Source: Monarcha castaneiventris obscurior
Lineage: Eukaryota; Chordata; Aves; Passeriformes; Monarchidae
DNA length: 64,000 nucleotides
Direction of reading: 5' to 3'
Assembly: GCA_026261815.1 (NCBI GenBank)
Contig: JAMPIT010000476.1
Location: 3,685,501 to 3,749,500 of the forward strand
Below, one piece after another: positions 26,601 to 39,300 of this stretch (position 1 is its first letter; each line of letters starts with the position of its first letter). Below the pieces are notes generated by a model. The model saw only the letters and a program-made list of their open reading frames with translations. It was not told the DNA's origin and did not search any database. The position numbers and the translations under genes were made by a program.

Positions 26601-29600
26601 AAAATGATGCCAGTCCTCAGGAGTAATTTTTAGAGGTTTGTGCTGTGGTGTAACTTCTTCATCGCTATTTTAAAAAATGAAATTCAGCAGTGATGTTCCG
26701 GCCTGCTGCCCATAGGAGAAATGTGGGAGAGCTCTGGGCCCTGTATGAAGCAGAGGGAGGCCGGAGTGGGAAAGCTCAGAATTGCTACTGCAGCTACAGT
26801 TCTTCCCATCCCTGAGAATTGGAGCTGTGTTCTATGGCATTACCCTGTATAGATACACCATTTTATGATGTGTGTGCTGTACACAGGACTTCCCAAGAGA
26901 ACTTTGTCACTTCTCTGCTAATATAAGTTGCAATTCAGTGCTCTAAGTGGAGATGTGGCAGATAAACCATGCCCTCACCACATGCCTTTAAAGGAATTAT
27001 GTGTGATTGCAGAAATGGCAAGTTTGGGAAAGCATTTGCAACATGCTCTGTTTATTTTCACTGCGAGGCGTGCTGGGCATGTCACACAAAGTTGTTTCTC
27101 ACTAGTTGTGAATAAGGCAGGATCTATTATGCAGCGTGAGTTATTGATTTTGCTTTGTGGGAACTTCTTCCAGCGATCCATCTGGGATGCAAACACAACA
27201 ATTACTTACATTTGCTTGTTACCAGATTTTCAAAAGACTGGGACCATTGTAGTACTTCCTCCAAAGACACCCTTTAGAAAAACAGGAGGGCATTATTGCA
27301 GGATCACTGTGGCTCAAAGCATAAGAAAAAATGAATTACACTGTTGAAGATTTGTCCCCTAATTTAAATATGAGCTGTATGAAACTTACATTTTAAAAGC
27401 CTTTTCTGTGTCTCCCATATCTTGGGCTTACTATGCTGAGACAAATACTTTTCTTGCTGTAACAAATGCAGTTCCATTTCAAGGTGCTCCATGTAGTTCC
27501 TCTAGAAATGGCATTCATTTATTTATTTAAATTGTGCTTAGGAGAAACACAAGAAAAGTGTACTGCCTTTCTAGGCAGCAACTTCTTTGGGGACAGGAAT
27601 CACCACAGAATTTAGGAAATATTGATGCTTGTATTTAGTAGCAAAATCTTCAGGGGCACAAGATCTTATTGTAATATTTAAAGGCCTTTAACGTCTAAGT
27701 TGACTTATCTAAGAGCTGAATGGAAGCTCCAAGCATAAGGTAAATAATGAAAGGTTAATGCAATCTTAGCTGCAAGGGACTTCCATCTCTCACCAGTTGT
27801 TTACAATGCAGTGTGACACATTATTACTAATCTACACAGCCCTCAGAGGCAGCTAAAGTCAGATTTTACTTTCATGTTTGCTACTCTTAAGCAATAAGTT
27901 CATAAGCTTGTAGGAGTCTCCTGCCTGATTCTGGGAAAGAGCAGGAAAGTAGGGAGGTGAGAGACTAAACAATTTAAGGAAAGACCAATGTTTGGGGGCA
28001 GTAGCTCCATTTAAGTGCATGTAGCTCCATTTACACCAACTGATTTTCAGGGATTGCAGTTTTAGGACACCAATGCTGGTAACTTGGAAAAAATGCTCAT
28101 GTTAGTAAAAGAAAGGACAGGAGATGTATTCCAGTGGGTGCTTTCCATTATGCATCACCCAGATTTGGAGTGAGATGCCTTCTCATTCAATGTTTGCTTT
28201 TCATGAGAGTTATAATTTTGTCAACAGCTACTTAGTATCACAGTGCTTTTTGAAAATTAAAATCAAAATTGGCTTTGGTATGAGTGCTGCATGATGCTTT
28301 ATAGATTTCTGCTGCAGAACAGCCATTAGTGTCTCTGTAGCTTTTTTAATTGGTAATGATTTATAATTGATTTATAACTTGATATAATTCCCTCTTTCTC
28401 TGACAAAGTACATGGTGTGACTAGCTGATTATTTTCTCAGGATTTCCCAATTAGACTGACCCACTCAAAGAAATACAGAGTAAGAGAAATGTTATCACTA
28501 CTGAACTGTGAGATCAATAACTCCCTAGCAACTCTTGCCAGTAAAAGTTTTTTCCCTTCTTGCAAGCTATTAGCCTTCTCTCTGTAAAAACTCAGAAAGC
28601 ATGTGGTAGTGGGGAGTGAGAATCTCTAGTTCTTTGAATGATTTTTTTTTTTTTCTCTCCTTACAAGCTACTTCTGAGTCATATTTGCTGTTCCTGACGC
28701 AGGTAATTTTTCACCTCTGTCAGCAATAGCACTTGTATAGAACAAGTGACAATCTCATCTGTCTCACTGAACATCATCAGGAGAGCCATCTTATTTCCAT
28801 TTCTGATTATTTGTCTTTAGCATTAATCTGTGAAGCAGAAAGAACCCTGCCTGATGGGGCAGCTGACACAGAGGAAAACCTTTTTACCTTTTTACTTTCC
28901 TTTAAAATTCAGGAGAAAATGAAGGGCAGTAAGGGAATAGGTTATGATGATCTGTATTAATGCCCCTTTAATAGCTGTTGTGCTGATAGCAAACGTCTTG
29001 CTGCACTGATTTGCAGCATGATTGGATTTGCTGAAGTACCTATATTACACTGAAAAAAAATATTCTCCAAAAATAACTGAGGCTATATACCTGGGACTCA
29101 AAGAATTACACTGTAGTGTCCTGTGGGAGCTGTTGTTCACTTATTGTACACGCTCCACTGTGAGTGGCTCCCCTCACCACCCCGGTGCAGTAGCTGGAAA
29201 CACTGCCTGGATTTCTGCCACCCAACTTCACCCAAGTGGCAGTTCCAGGGGTCATCAGGTGCTCCTCCGTGCTGCTGTGGAGGGCATGTCTCAGTAAATC
29301 AGTTCTGTGTCTGCCCTGGTACCAGCTGAAGGCATTTTGGATGGAAGCACTCCCCCACCCCCATGGGACATGTCCCCCAAATTCCTGGCTGTGCTTGGCC
29401 CCCATGGAGTCTGCTGGCAGCTGAGGACTTGCAGGAGCCACTTGGCCATGTCTCATATGCACCACATGAACGTTCAACCTTTGCCAACAGCCTGAATTCT
29501 TTCAAAAGATGCACCCAAAATATCTGGCTTACGAATTCCTCACAGGCCCAAATCTGGGCTTAATCCAGGGATGAGTTTGGGCCCATGCCTGTGTCACATA

Positions 29601-29895
29601 AAAGGAGTTCCCAGTGGGATGTGCCAGCATACCCTCCATGTGCTGTTAAGGAACTGGCTGCAGGAAGGGGCTTGGCCACCAACCCACGACACTGGGGCAC
29701 TTGTGAAGCGGTTGCCCTCTCTTGCATGGCCTTAAGCTTACAAAGAAACCTCCAATGTGAATTTTGAAGGGTTTGTTCCTCCTGCTCAGCTGCATGTACT
29801 GCAGAATATAAGATTCTTATCTGTACTTACTTAGAACTGATCCCATTTTCTTCTGCTCTGAATATCTTGCAAAGCCAACAAGTATTTGGACTCAT
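23481..29895 (-). CDS. RGS13: RGS13, regulator of G-protein signalling 13 (four coding exons)
   Basis: Joined minus-strand exons are 29895-29831, 27271-27210, 25887-25721 and 23678-23481, giving 492 nt and 163 residues (human RGS13 is 159). All introns are GT-AG and frame is kept. The N-terminus MSPNTCWLCK mirrors human MSRRNCWICK with the same Met-to-Cys spacing. The RGS domain runs from about residue 26 to 150: LEEVLQWSQSFENL (25-38), [17 protein letters not shown] (56-72), INID (99-102), RNIQEPTQSCFDEAQ (111-125) and [15 protein letters not shown] (134-148). E59/N60, N100 and D135-S136-R139 match the Galpha-contact residues of R4 proteins. It is distinguished from RGS1 and RGS21 by HSDENI and YIQPQ. 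The family product is a GAP for Galpha-i/q, prominent in germinal-centre B cells and mast cells. The C-terminus is a few residues longer than in human. Confidence 0.95.
23679..25720 (-). other. RGS13: RGS13 intron 3
   Basis: This 2.0-kb intron has GT-AG ends. Apart from the TA-rich microsatellite at 25283-25362 I recognise no element in it. Confidence 0.85.
25283..25362. repeat. TA/TG-rich microsatellite
   Basis: About 80 bp of alternating purine-pyrimidine sequence, mainly TA dinucleotides with CGCG, TGTG and GATA interruptions. It lies inside RGS13 intron 3 and is likely polymorphic in length. Confidence 0.85.
25721..25887 (-). CDS. RGS13: RGS13 coding exon 3 (167 nt)
   Basis: The exon has the canonical 167-nt length, acceptor TATTTACAG and a weaker donor GTGAAT (25720-25715). 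It encodes Tyr43 to Glu98, including [18 protein letters not shown] and YIQPQAPNE, closely matching human EHSDENIQFWMACETYKK and YIQPQSPRE. Confidence 0.97.
25888..27209 (-). other. RGS13: RGS13 intron 2
   Basis: This 1.3-kb intron has GT-AG ends. I recognise no repeat or regulatory element in it. Confidence 0.85.
27210..27271 (-). CDS. RGS13: RGS13 coding exon 2 (62 nt)
   Basis: The exon has the canonical R4 62-nt length, acceptor TTTTTCTAAAG and donor GTAAGT (27209-27204). It completes Lys22 and encodes VSLEEVLQWSQSFENLVTSK plus the first base of Tyr43. The human counterpart is LTLEEVLQWAQSFENLMATK. Confidence 0.95.
27272..29830 (-). other. RGS13: RGS13 intron 1
   Basis: This 2.6-kb intron contains a short 20-bp-spaced direct repeat (28001-28033), a poly-T tract near 28640 and a GC-richer block at about 29106-29480 that is open in several frames. 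A cryptic GTAAGT donor lies near 27384, but the sequence before it does not encode an RGS segment. Confidence 0.8.
28001..28033. repeat. Short direct repeat, 20-bp spacing
   Basis: The 13-mer GTAGCTCCATTTA occurs at 28001-28013 and 28021-28033, 20 bp apart. It is a local duplication in RGS13 intron 1 with no evident function. Confidence 0.8.
29831..29895 (-). CDS. RGS13: RGS13 coding exon 1
   Basis: The exon is 65 nt from the chosen ATG to AA|GTAAGT (donor 29830-29825). It encodes MSPNTCWLCKIFRAEENGIS plus Ser and the first two bases of Lys22. Cys6 and Cys9 match human, but the human Cys12 is Phe12 here. A second in-frame ATG at 29907 would add MFRR. The downstream ATG was chosen because it has A at -3 and keeps the human Met-Cys spacing. 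The 5'UTR boundary is not clear; possible acceptors lie about 30-60 nt upstream. Confidence 0.88.
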
Positions 29896-32800
29896 TCTCC
29901 TAAACATGGAAAAATATGTGAGTTTTGAATCTGCTGTGCTGAGTTCTGGCTTTCTTAAATAAAAGCTTATAATTCACTCTACATATAGCAGTGCAATCAG
30001 TTCTAACAGTATTCTTATTTTGTGCATATGATCTTTATCTATGAGTCATTCCTGAAGCATTTGACCAAAATATATTTTTGTAACATATGAGAACTTAAAA
30101 AAAAAAAAAATTACCAGGCGGTCCAGTGGGTATCTCTCAGGGAAGAATAGAAATGTTGATAATTTTCCCTCTTTGCTTCTCCAGTTATGAAAAGAGATTG
30201 AAGGTTGAGCCTGAGCTAAAGCAGAATGAAAATGGAAGTCTTTTTTTTTTTTTCATGAAAGCTTAGGATGAGCAGAGCTCAATGTAAACTGGACGATGCT
30301 GAGTAAATTAAGTGTCTGAGACTAACACTGATATTTGTCCAGCATGTATCTCAAAGTCAATAAAAGTCATGTAAAACTTGCTTTTATATAGATATGACAT
30401 CCATAAGAGAGGGTGTGGTTTCTTAGGAATGAGGCAGTGAAAAATGTTTGTCTGAAAAAGACAAAACTTTAAAAATCTCTTGTGACATGGAATATGTTTA
30501 GTGCTTCTCCTTCAGCTTTCAAGCAATGCCAGATGCTGAGTTTACATAGATCTGTAAGTTTGACCTGCCTGAAATCAAAACAGTCTTATTTATTTAAACT
30601 TGGAGTTTCTTTCAGATTTGGAGTGGACTGGCATATTATTCATACAGCCAATTTTTTCCTTCAAAGTAAAACACACAGTAAAACACAGGACAAGGTTGTG
30701 TCTCCCAGCTTTCTGAAGCTGTGAAATGTTTTCATTTGCCTTTAGTGTTGTTTTCCTTGTTACTCTGAGAGAAATATTCAATTTTACATTATATAAGAGT
30801 CTTACCCAGTACATTTCCTGCAGGGTATTGAAACTTCATAACTTTGCCCTAGTACTACACTGCAACTGCTGCTCCCATTCCCTGCAGCCCTAGAGGACTG
30901 CCAGTGGCCATTGTTGCCTGCTGCCTGCTTCAGAATTCTCTGAACTATGTTCTCTGCTAGGTCTCTGCCTTTTGACTCGTTCCACTAGTATTTACTCATT
31001 TCACCCTCTGCCTAAGAGCAATCTTTTAAAACTACAAAATATTCCATATTTAAGATGAAGTTATTATAAGCATTTCAATTCTGGCATATGGTTATTATTT
31101 ATCACCTTATTTTAGGCTACTTTGACCAATGCCCTCTATTTTGGGTGTTTTCATGTTGCAATCATTCATCTTCTATCCACTGAAATGTAAATGAAATGCA
31201 GCCTTTGTGGTTTTTTTGAAACCTGGAGAAATTCATGCAGGTTTCTTACTATACGGAGATGCTCAAGAAATACCAGATGAAGCACTATTAAGTAATCTAA
31301 TTCAGCTACTTCCATCTGAATTCAAAGTGTCAATTATTAATTTTTTCTTCAAGTGATGGCTGCATGGAGTGACTTTTGTGTAAGGAAATGTTATTGTTCT
31401 GAGGAGCCATTTTAATTTGAGTTAGAGGCTTTCAGCTTGTTGAGAACACACATTTTCCAAGCATACACATCCAGGCCTTTGTGGTTCTCTCTTCTTTTTA
31501 TGTCAGACTCATTTCCTAATAGACCAAGGAACAGAGCATACTGATTTTATCTTTTCAGTGCTGATTTGGAACATCTTCTTTCCACTGAAGTATAATCTAT
31601 GTTTCATTAGTCTGACGTGTGTTTCTGCTGACAGCAGTCTTAACCCTGAAATAAGACCAGCAGTACAAAATCTATACCACACCCTGGGCCAGTGGGTTAG
31701 TTTTGGGTTGTCTAACCCCCACGAGAGCAGCCTGTTACCTGTCACAGTGTCCTATCATCTATTGCAAATAGTAAATTACGTCTTAACTACTCCATTCAGC
31801 TTTGCAGTGTTCAGATAACTCAACTTGGATCATGGCACTCTTCTCACTCAATATTTATAAAGTATAGTATCCTTTCTCTTTGCTTGTTGTAAGACTGGAT
31901 TGCAACAAGGCCACAAGTTCTTAATGTGTAGGACCTGTGTGCTTCCTGCAGGACTGGTAACCAAAGAGAAAGTCACATGGCTGCAACTCTTCTGCAGAAG
32001 GAATTGCCCAACTGATAATAAATTAATCTAAGTGCTGGAGTTATTCATGTCTGTAAAAGAGATAAGCAGTACTGATCTGGAAATGACTGTTTAACCCTTG
32101 TTATATTTTATATAGGAGAAATATCAGGAAAACTTATTTGGTGCATCAAAGAACATGATCTATTTACCTTTCAAATTACTACATACATTTTGATTTTTCA
32201 GCACCCTTATTCTGTGCCAATGAATCTGTAAACTACCAAATGCCACAGCTTTTAGTGCCCAGCATAACATTCAGCAGAGAGAAACTGCTATTTAAGTTCT
32301 AACTCATTGCCCATGTAATGTTATTCATTTTATTTTGCACTGACTATTACACAAAATATTCATGTATATATAGGGATAAAGCTGGGTATACATCAGAAAC
32401 ATTTCCAACACAAATGCCTTTGCAATGCTGAGAACCTTACATGCCAAGAGAACAACCAGGTGTTCCCCTGCCTATGCTACACTTTCCTGATAATATTTCA
32501 AAGTGCAAAATCTCATACTTACAGAAACTCTTCTTGGGTTGTTTCCCTTGGTTAAAAAGCTTCATTTATTAGTTGCATTGGCAAGGCTGGCTTTCCAAAT
32601 CTCTTGAGCTGTTGTTTCCCTTAGTTATTTTCTCTTAGTGTAGATGGTCTTACTGCCTATTTTCTGTGCCTATGCTGCTCATGCTAGTGCCTGACTCCTC
32701 TTTTATACATATCACAGGCAAACAGTGGCTGTGGTTTCCATCAGAAAAAAGCTCCTTTGGGCTCTGATGCACCACTGATAGAGCCTGTTTGCACTGAAAT

Positions 32801-33167
32801 TATCATGGCATCTCTACTGATCAGCTGTAATGACATGAAGCTGTACTTCATTGAAATCTTGCATGTATTGTCCAAGTCCTGTGACTAATGTTTTCCATCT
32901 CTTTATCAAAGTTCTTTATGTGAAAGCTGAAGTCCATGTTGAAATGAGACAAAAGGCACAAGTACCCTTGCACTGAAACCAATTTTCTTCTTATAGGCAG
33001 CATTATTAAGCACTTTGGACTGCTCTGGGGGAACCTATGTATGGATACTGAAAAAGCCTCAGCAGAGAATTTCTTCAGCTCTTTGCAGTAGTTTGAGAGT
33101 TCAGTCTTTCCCATGCAGATTACTTTAAACAAGATTACAGTATTGTAAACTTCTTGCACCTGCAGGT
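29896..33167. other. Sequence upstream of RGS13
   Basis: This should contain RGS13 5' non-coding exons and promoter, but I cannot place them. There are poly-A (near 30099) and poly-T (near 30240) tracts and an AP-1 consensus TGAGTCA near 30042. No coding exon was recognised. Confidence 0.6.
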
Positions 33168-33180
33168 TGTTTGGCAGAAT

Positions 33181-33399
33181 TGTTATGGTTCTAACTAGAA
33201 AACATTCAGAGATGGGTGTCTTAGAACTTGACCAATCCCCTTAGGGGGTGGATGGCAAAACCAATCACCTTATGCTACTTAATACACTTTGTGAACTAAC
33301 ATATAAAAGTTTTCGGAGAATTCATTAAACGGCTGCTGCCACTTGACCTGAGCCTGGACTCTGTCGTTTCTCTACCCGGCCACAGTGAGAACAGCAACA
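33181..33399 (+). mobile_element. Probable solo LTR of an avian endogenous retrovirus (class II-like)
   Basis: The block starts TGTT (33181) and can end AACA (33399). It has two CCAAT motifs (about 33232 and 33261), a TATA box ATATAAAAG (33301-33309) and an ATTAAA poly(A) signal (33324-33329) only about 15 bp after it, which implies a very short R region as in alpharetrovirus/ERVK LTRs. A CT-rich U5 follows. No tRNA primer-binding site or gag/pol coding sequence follows, so it is read as a solo LTR. No clean target-site duplication was found, so the ends are approximate. It is oriented opposite to the RGS genes. Confidence 0.6.
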
Positions 33400-36300
33400 C
33401 CAACCTTTTTCTGCTCTGGCCCATCAGTGTCAGGCTTTTATGTGCTCCACTTGGCCAACCTGCTACTGCACAGCATGTGAGGGACGTTAAACCTGAACGC
33501 TCTTTAAACTTTTGTGAGGTCCTCTGTCATTTTTCTCATAGCTGTTGCCCAGGTTATGGCTTCATTTTCAGCTGAGACTCAACTTATCTATGCTCTGCTT
33601 GTTCATGTCTGGCCAGGTGTTTGAAAGGAGCCGTGCAGTGCAATAGCACTGAAGCTGCTGTGTCAGTGGGAGACTCGTTTGTAGTGCTGCTGGGGCTTTG
33701 AGAGTAAGCACTAGCTCAGCTGCTCGCTGCTAATTAGTCACAGGAGGGGATCTTTCTGGAGGGCTTTCTGTCCTTCCTGCGGCGGTTGTGACTTGGGATC
33801 TCTGAGAATTTGCCATTGCCTACAAGGCACAGACTGACCCTGTTGGGAGGGGAAGGTTGGTCATGCCCCTGCTCCCTCTGACAGCCCAGCTGTGTGCTGT
33901 GATATTTCTTTCAATCTTATCTCTCTGCTCTGACTCATCTTCTTTTCCTCTTACAGAGCCTCCCAGGCAGAGCATGAACTGTGGGGGATTGGAACTTAAA
34001 TTGAGGTTTGAGCCTACAACAATACAGTGCACTCATTTATTTTATTGCAGCTCACCCTACCGGTACACAGGCTTTGTGTATGAGATGTACATTTCTCTTC
34101 CCACAGCTCTTGTCCTGCTAGGAGGAAACGTGTGTGCTGTGCTCACCCACAGCAGAACCTGGTGTCAGAGCAGGGCAGCATCACCTGTGAGACCTGGCCT
34201 GTGCTTAGGGAAGGGCAAATATCACTCTGATCTATTTTCTATTCATTGCTATTTCATTAAATCTCATTCTGTATTTGTTGTAACTTCACACAGGATTTTG
34301 GAGTATTTTGTTCCATTTCTGTAATGGGAATGGGCAGAAGCAAATACCTGTGCAGTGGAACTTGAGCTGATTATTCAAATAATCATAATAGTGAGACATT
34401 TCAAGTTTATCACATACCTCCTCCTACTTCTAATGCTTCATATATAGGCACTTATATACAAAAGCATCTGAGGGCCAGAACTGGAATCTCATTTGTACAA
34501 CTAATTATATTAAAATAAGAAAAAAGCACCATATTAATAACTGGAAAAGTTACAGAACAAAAATCCCAATTATGTTGATAGTCTCTAGTGATTTGTACCA
34601 GTATTTAACTCTTTATCTACATACATTTGGAAAAACCTAATATTTGCTTATGCATGTTCTTTCGCAAAAGCATAAATATATCTTATTTTTTTACACTAAA
34701 TTTTATTGGCATTAAAGGAACACTCATCTAAAATCTCATTAAAATGAATGATAATTAACTATTTTGGGTTATTTTCTATCAATTGATGTCCAGGAGACCA
34801 TATATGAGATCGTATCTTTGTAAATTTAAGTTGTGCAGTGAGTGACGATGAGTAACCAATGACTTTTTGTTCAAATATTTTCTTTTCCTTATTACAGGCA
34901 TTTAAAAAAGCTGAGATATTGCTTAAAATTGAAATAAACTTGTCCTGGGGTTTTCTCCTTAAGTTCGTTTTTACTATTAAACTGAAGAAAATACGTCTGC
35001 AAACCTCTCTTGCCTTTTACAGTGGAGGAGGGAGGGTATTTAGGTGCAGGATTTGTTGCTTATTTCATGTTCTATTATATTCTTGACCATGCTCTGATGA
35101 AAAGTTTGAAATACAGTGGGTTGCAAATATGATTTTACAATTTATTTCTCTGTGTCAGCTCTTTCCACTGCCATCACATACAGCTTGATACCCAGAAAGT
35201 TACCCATCTACTTCCCTTTCCAGAACATTTAAAGTCCGTAAGAGTGGGTAGTTTTGTCGTTAACCAGGTGTGCTGCCTCGCTGTGGAATTACGTGATTTA
35301 ACCTAAATGCCACCCTTGCTCTCGTTGCATACAAATTCCACTAGGTGTCATCTGGTGTCAGGCTGAAGGAGAAGGTTTGCACCACCGTGTCCATCAGCTC
35401 ACACTGACCTCTGGGGTGCAGGCTCTGGGTGGGGACGCTGCAGTGCCCCTTTAATAAATGCTCCCTTCTAGCCTGAAGGACTCCTGGTGAGACACTGAGA
35501 CCTGCAGGTCACTTCTGATAGGGCCTTTTCCCTTTGGATTCAGTGTGTTGCCAGGTGTAGGGCCCAGAACAGCTCTAGGATCATGAAGAGATGTACTACA
35601 CAGGAATCCATTTTTGCTTGGTTTATTCAGTGGTCGAACTGGATGTGCTTTCCAGAAAGAAAATAAGGGAAATATCAAAGCTGCGAAAATGGCTATATTG
35701 TTGCTTCTGAATTTATCAATTGTCAGGCCTGTTTTTTTTCTAGGCATTAACCCTCAGCTGGCAGCTAGTTTAGACAATGTGTTGACCATCTTGATTGCAG
35801 CTATTTTTTCTTATCACTGAGGATAATTCTCACAGATGAGTTCTTGCTCAGTCTTCTGCTTCCTTTTCTGTTTTACTGCACTCACTCACTCACCTAGCAT
35901 CACCTTTCTTAATTTTTCTGTGTTCTCTTCAGGTTTTTTCCCTCCCACCCTTACATTAATTATTTCCTAATTATGTTTCTGTTTCAATGCTGTTATGCTC
36001 AATAAACATCTCGCCCACCTACATCTGTCCCACATTAGCTAATGTGCAAGTACTGTTTGTCTCATTCTGTCTTGTACCCATTCTTTCCATCTACCCACGT
36101 GTTCCCCTGCCTGCACATTGCCACCCTTCCCTCTGCAGTGCTCCCATGGCCTGGCATTTGGGATTGTAGGAACACTGCTTCCTGGGGCTTGCCTGGGGCT
36201 CACGTTCCTGGCACAGTGTCCCACAAGGGCACATTAGATAGGAGCACTGAGGCTGTGCCTGGAAATCCAGGTCCAAACACAAGGAAAGCAGTAAAATATT

Positions 36301-39300
36301 AAGAAATCTTCATTAACCTTGCTGAGAGCCCAGAGTGGATACTCTGATCTGGCTGCTACTCATCCTCATTGTGGTTTGAGTAGCTTTAGGACAGAACTAA
36401 CAGATCAGTGCTTTTGCTTCTCGCCTAGTTCAGCCACAGATGTTTCCAGAGAAGGGTCCTGATTCTCTAATCACATATTCCTCAGTGGTTTTGACAAATT
36501 CTGTTGGGAACTTTCTTGCTATATATTTGACAATAACCTCAAAAAAGTTAGGTTCTGTGTGGAACAGATTTCTGCTCACAGGGAGGGAGGGAACAGTGTT
36601 CACAGCTTTAGTCCTTACAGTAGGCCAAAACAAGCAGTAAATTGTCTGCAGACACAGAGATGATGAAGTGGTTTTTGTTTCTGGGTAGAAGTAGGCATGG
36701 CCTGCTAATGGTCACTGCCTGAAGAATTTAAATCATTTCTATATTCGTGGCTTTACGTTCTATCAACAACACTGGACAAATCTTACATTGTCACCCATTT
36801 CTGCAAATTGTATTAATCATTGTCCTGCTGAGCGAGAACAGAGTGAGGTCTAGATAGCACTACTGGAAACCTGACCTCAGTTGTACTCTGTGACCCTTCT
36901 GTTCCTTTTTTATTCCTAAAACTGTGATGTCATTGTGTGAGCCTGGTGTTCTGCAGCTATCTCAGTGGGAGAGGAAATCACACCATGAGAAGTTTGGATC
37001 AGTTTTTACAGGAACTTTCACCCCACCCATTCAGTCAGGCTTCCCAGAGGTGTGTGCTGTGATTTGGGTACAAAGCACTCTGTGCCCTGTACTTGTGAGA
37101 CTCTGCATTCACACTTCCACCAAAGCTCAGCAGTGAACTGGGCTTCTCACACCCCCTGCAAGTGTGTACTCCTCTGCGAGATGCCAGTTCTTCATTTTGT
37201 CCTAGTTCAGTGTCAAATTATTGATTATAGTGTGGTCCAAGTCAGCATGTTTGACTGTGTTAGTCCAGGGCCCCCCTTTCCTCCAGATGTTTGTTCCAGC
37301 ACCTGGAGAGTTCCTGGCTGGGCTCTGGGCTTTGTTTGAACATCTGGAGTGTGTCCAGAGTTTCCTCAGACTGGCATGAGCAACAAGCATGTTGCCAAAC
37401 TCATGGCTGGACAAATTCTGTTCAATATTGAGTCTCTTCTCTGTATCTAAAGTTGCCTTCTTGACCTTCATGGTTGGCAAACCAATCATTACAGACTTTT
37501 TCCATAGGTAGTAGAGAAATCATGGGTTACTGAGTTATTAATGTTATGCAGAGAGTGTTTATCTTGTTTTATTTTTAAAGTTAGCCTTCTAATAGCAGAA
37601 ACCTTCTGACCACAGTGACTTGAAAAAAAAAAACCAAACCCCTTGTGACTCCAGTGATGTCAAGTTTGCAGGCAGCTGTGCTGCCACTTCAGTACTTCGG
37701 CTGTGTCACAGGCTTTGAAGAGAAGCATTGCTAATCTGCTCTGTTTCTTTCTCTCTCTGAACACAAGACTAGAGTGGTCCTGTAAGGTTTACATTTCTGC
37801 ATTTCATGCTCTACTCAAGCTATTTTTAGTTTTATTAGTGAAAGGGACCATGTGACAGCAGGTCACCGAACTAGTTTAGGTAAGTGCTTTAAGCCTGTGT
37901 GGTGCTTGAAGAAACTGAAGGGAAATGCTCAACAGAATGTAAATGTTGATCATCTTTGGGGTCTTTCAAGAGGGTACTTTCTTGAGATGTTTTGAGAAAT
38001 GAGGGGTAATGAGTTTGTTTCTAAAATAGGCACACTGGTTCTTGATTGCTGTGAATCCCCTTGTAGTGACTAAAGCCTTTGAGGCTTTATATACCCAAAC
38101 AAAGCCAGGGGATAACCTTAAGTCCCCTCTGACTTTGTTTCTGAGCATCCAAAACAGGTTTAAATCATCCAATGAATATTAAACAAGAACTTGTTTTTCA
38201 ATTTCTGTCTCTGTTTAATGACTAAAGATTTCATTTCAAAAAATTCATCTGTAGATATTACACACTCATACAACCAACTCATGTCTCTGAATGGAAGATG
38301 AGAACATCTAATTTTTCCACATCCTACTATCTATTTTTTTAATTTTCAAACTCATTTCACAGCCATAAAGGAGGTGACATCTGAAAAGCCTGTTACTTCA
38401 GTGTGGGCAGTGATGGGTGGCACTGAGGAGTCAAAAGTGATGAATTTGTGCTATTCATCACTATCTCAGCTTCAGTTTCCTTCCTGTTCCACTGCTCATA
38501 ATAACAGAATGTTTCCACAGGTGGCCTGTTCAATAAATGGGAGAGATTGATACTATGTTATACCATGTTTTTATTTAGGATAATATTAAAAGTATCTGGT
38601 TTGGGTAATTAATTTTTCCAAATTGGAGCGGTCAAAGCTAGTCTTCTAAATACACATGCAGGGTCTGCTGGACTCTTGAGTCCTTCCATAAAGAAAACTG
38701 CAGCAGAGAGAAGTGAATTCACTTCGAAAGTCTACCCGAAGATGGTACAGTGATTGATTTTTCCACTGGAACATTAACAAACAATGAAAACTTTTTTTCA
38801 GGGGTAAGGCAGAACACTTCAAGAAAAGTTTGAGTAAATACTGTCAAATCTTAAGGCTTTTCCATGTACTGCATCCTGTTTTCCTGCACTGTTCTGTAGC
38901 TGACAGCCAACCTGATTCAACCGTTTCTTTTAGAGACAGTGAACGGAACAGCAAATTTCCATTCTCTCAGGGTGCATCTTCTCCAAAGAGGGAAAGCGAA
39001 ATCTAGTTTAAAAAAAAAGCCCAACCCACAGCTGTGAAACCAATGTGTGATACTGGGGCTGTTCCAGTGCACAAGTGGGGGAAAATGAGTGCACACACCT
39101 CGTACATGAACAAATGGTGGCAGAAAGCTCTGAGTCCTTTGATCTGTGTGTTCTGGGTCATCCACATCCCTCAGACCTTGTTCAAACAACCTCTTTGGGG
39201 CAGCCCTGCTATAGCAACACACATGTAATACTGGGCTTTCAGCATCCCAGAGCCAGGCCTGAATTTCTGCTGTGCTGTTATTTGCTTGCTGAAATGTGGT

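Noticed and set aside
27370..27450. GTAAGT donor near 27384 preceded by a frame encoding IWETQKRLL, as an alternative RGS13 62-nt exon
   Set aside because: The segment at 27210-27271 matches LEEVLQWSQSFENL exactly in spacing, phase and 62-nt length, so the other donor is cryptic.
28741..28800. Minus-strand stretch reading roughly DDVQ near 28760 as a decayed RGS exon
   Set aside because: In-frame stops and no correct splice sites; similarity is only a few codons.
33857..34324. 155-codon plus-strand frame downstream of the LTR, considered as a retroviral internal region
   Set aside because: No primer-binding site after the LTR, no gag, protease, pol or envelope motif, and no second LTR.
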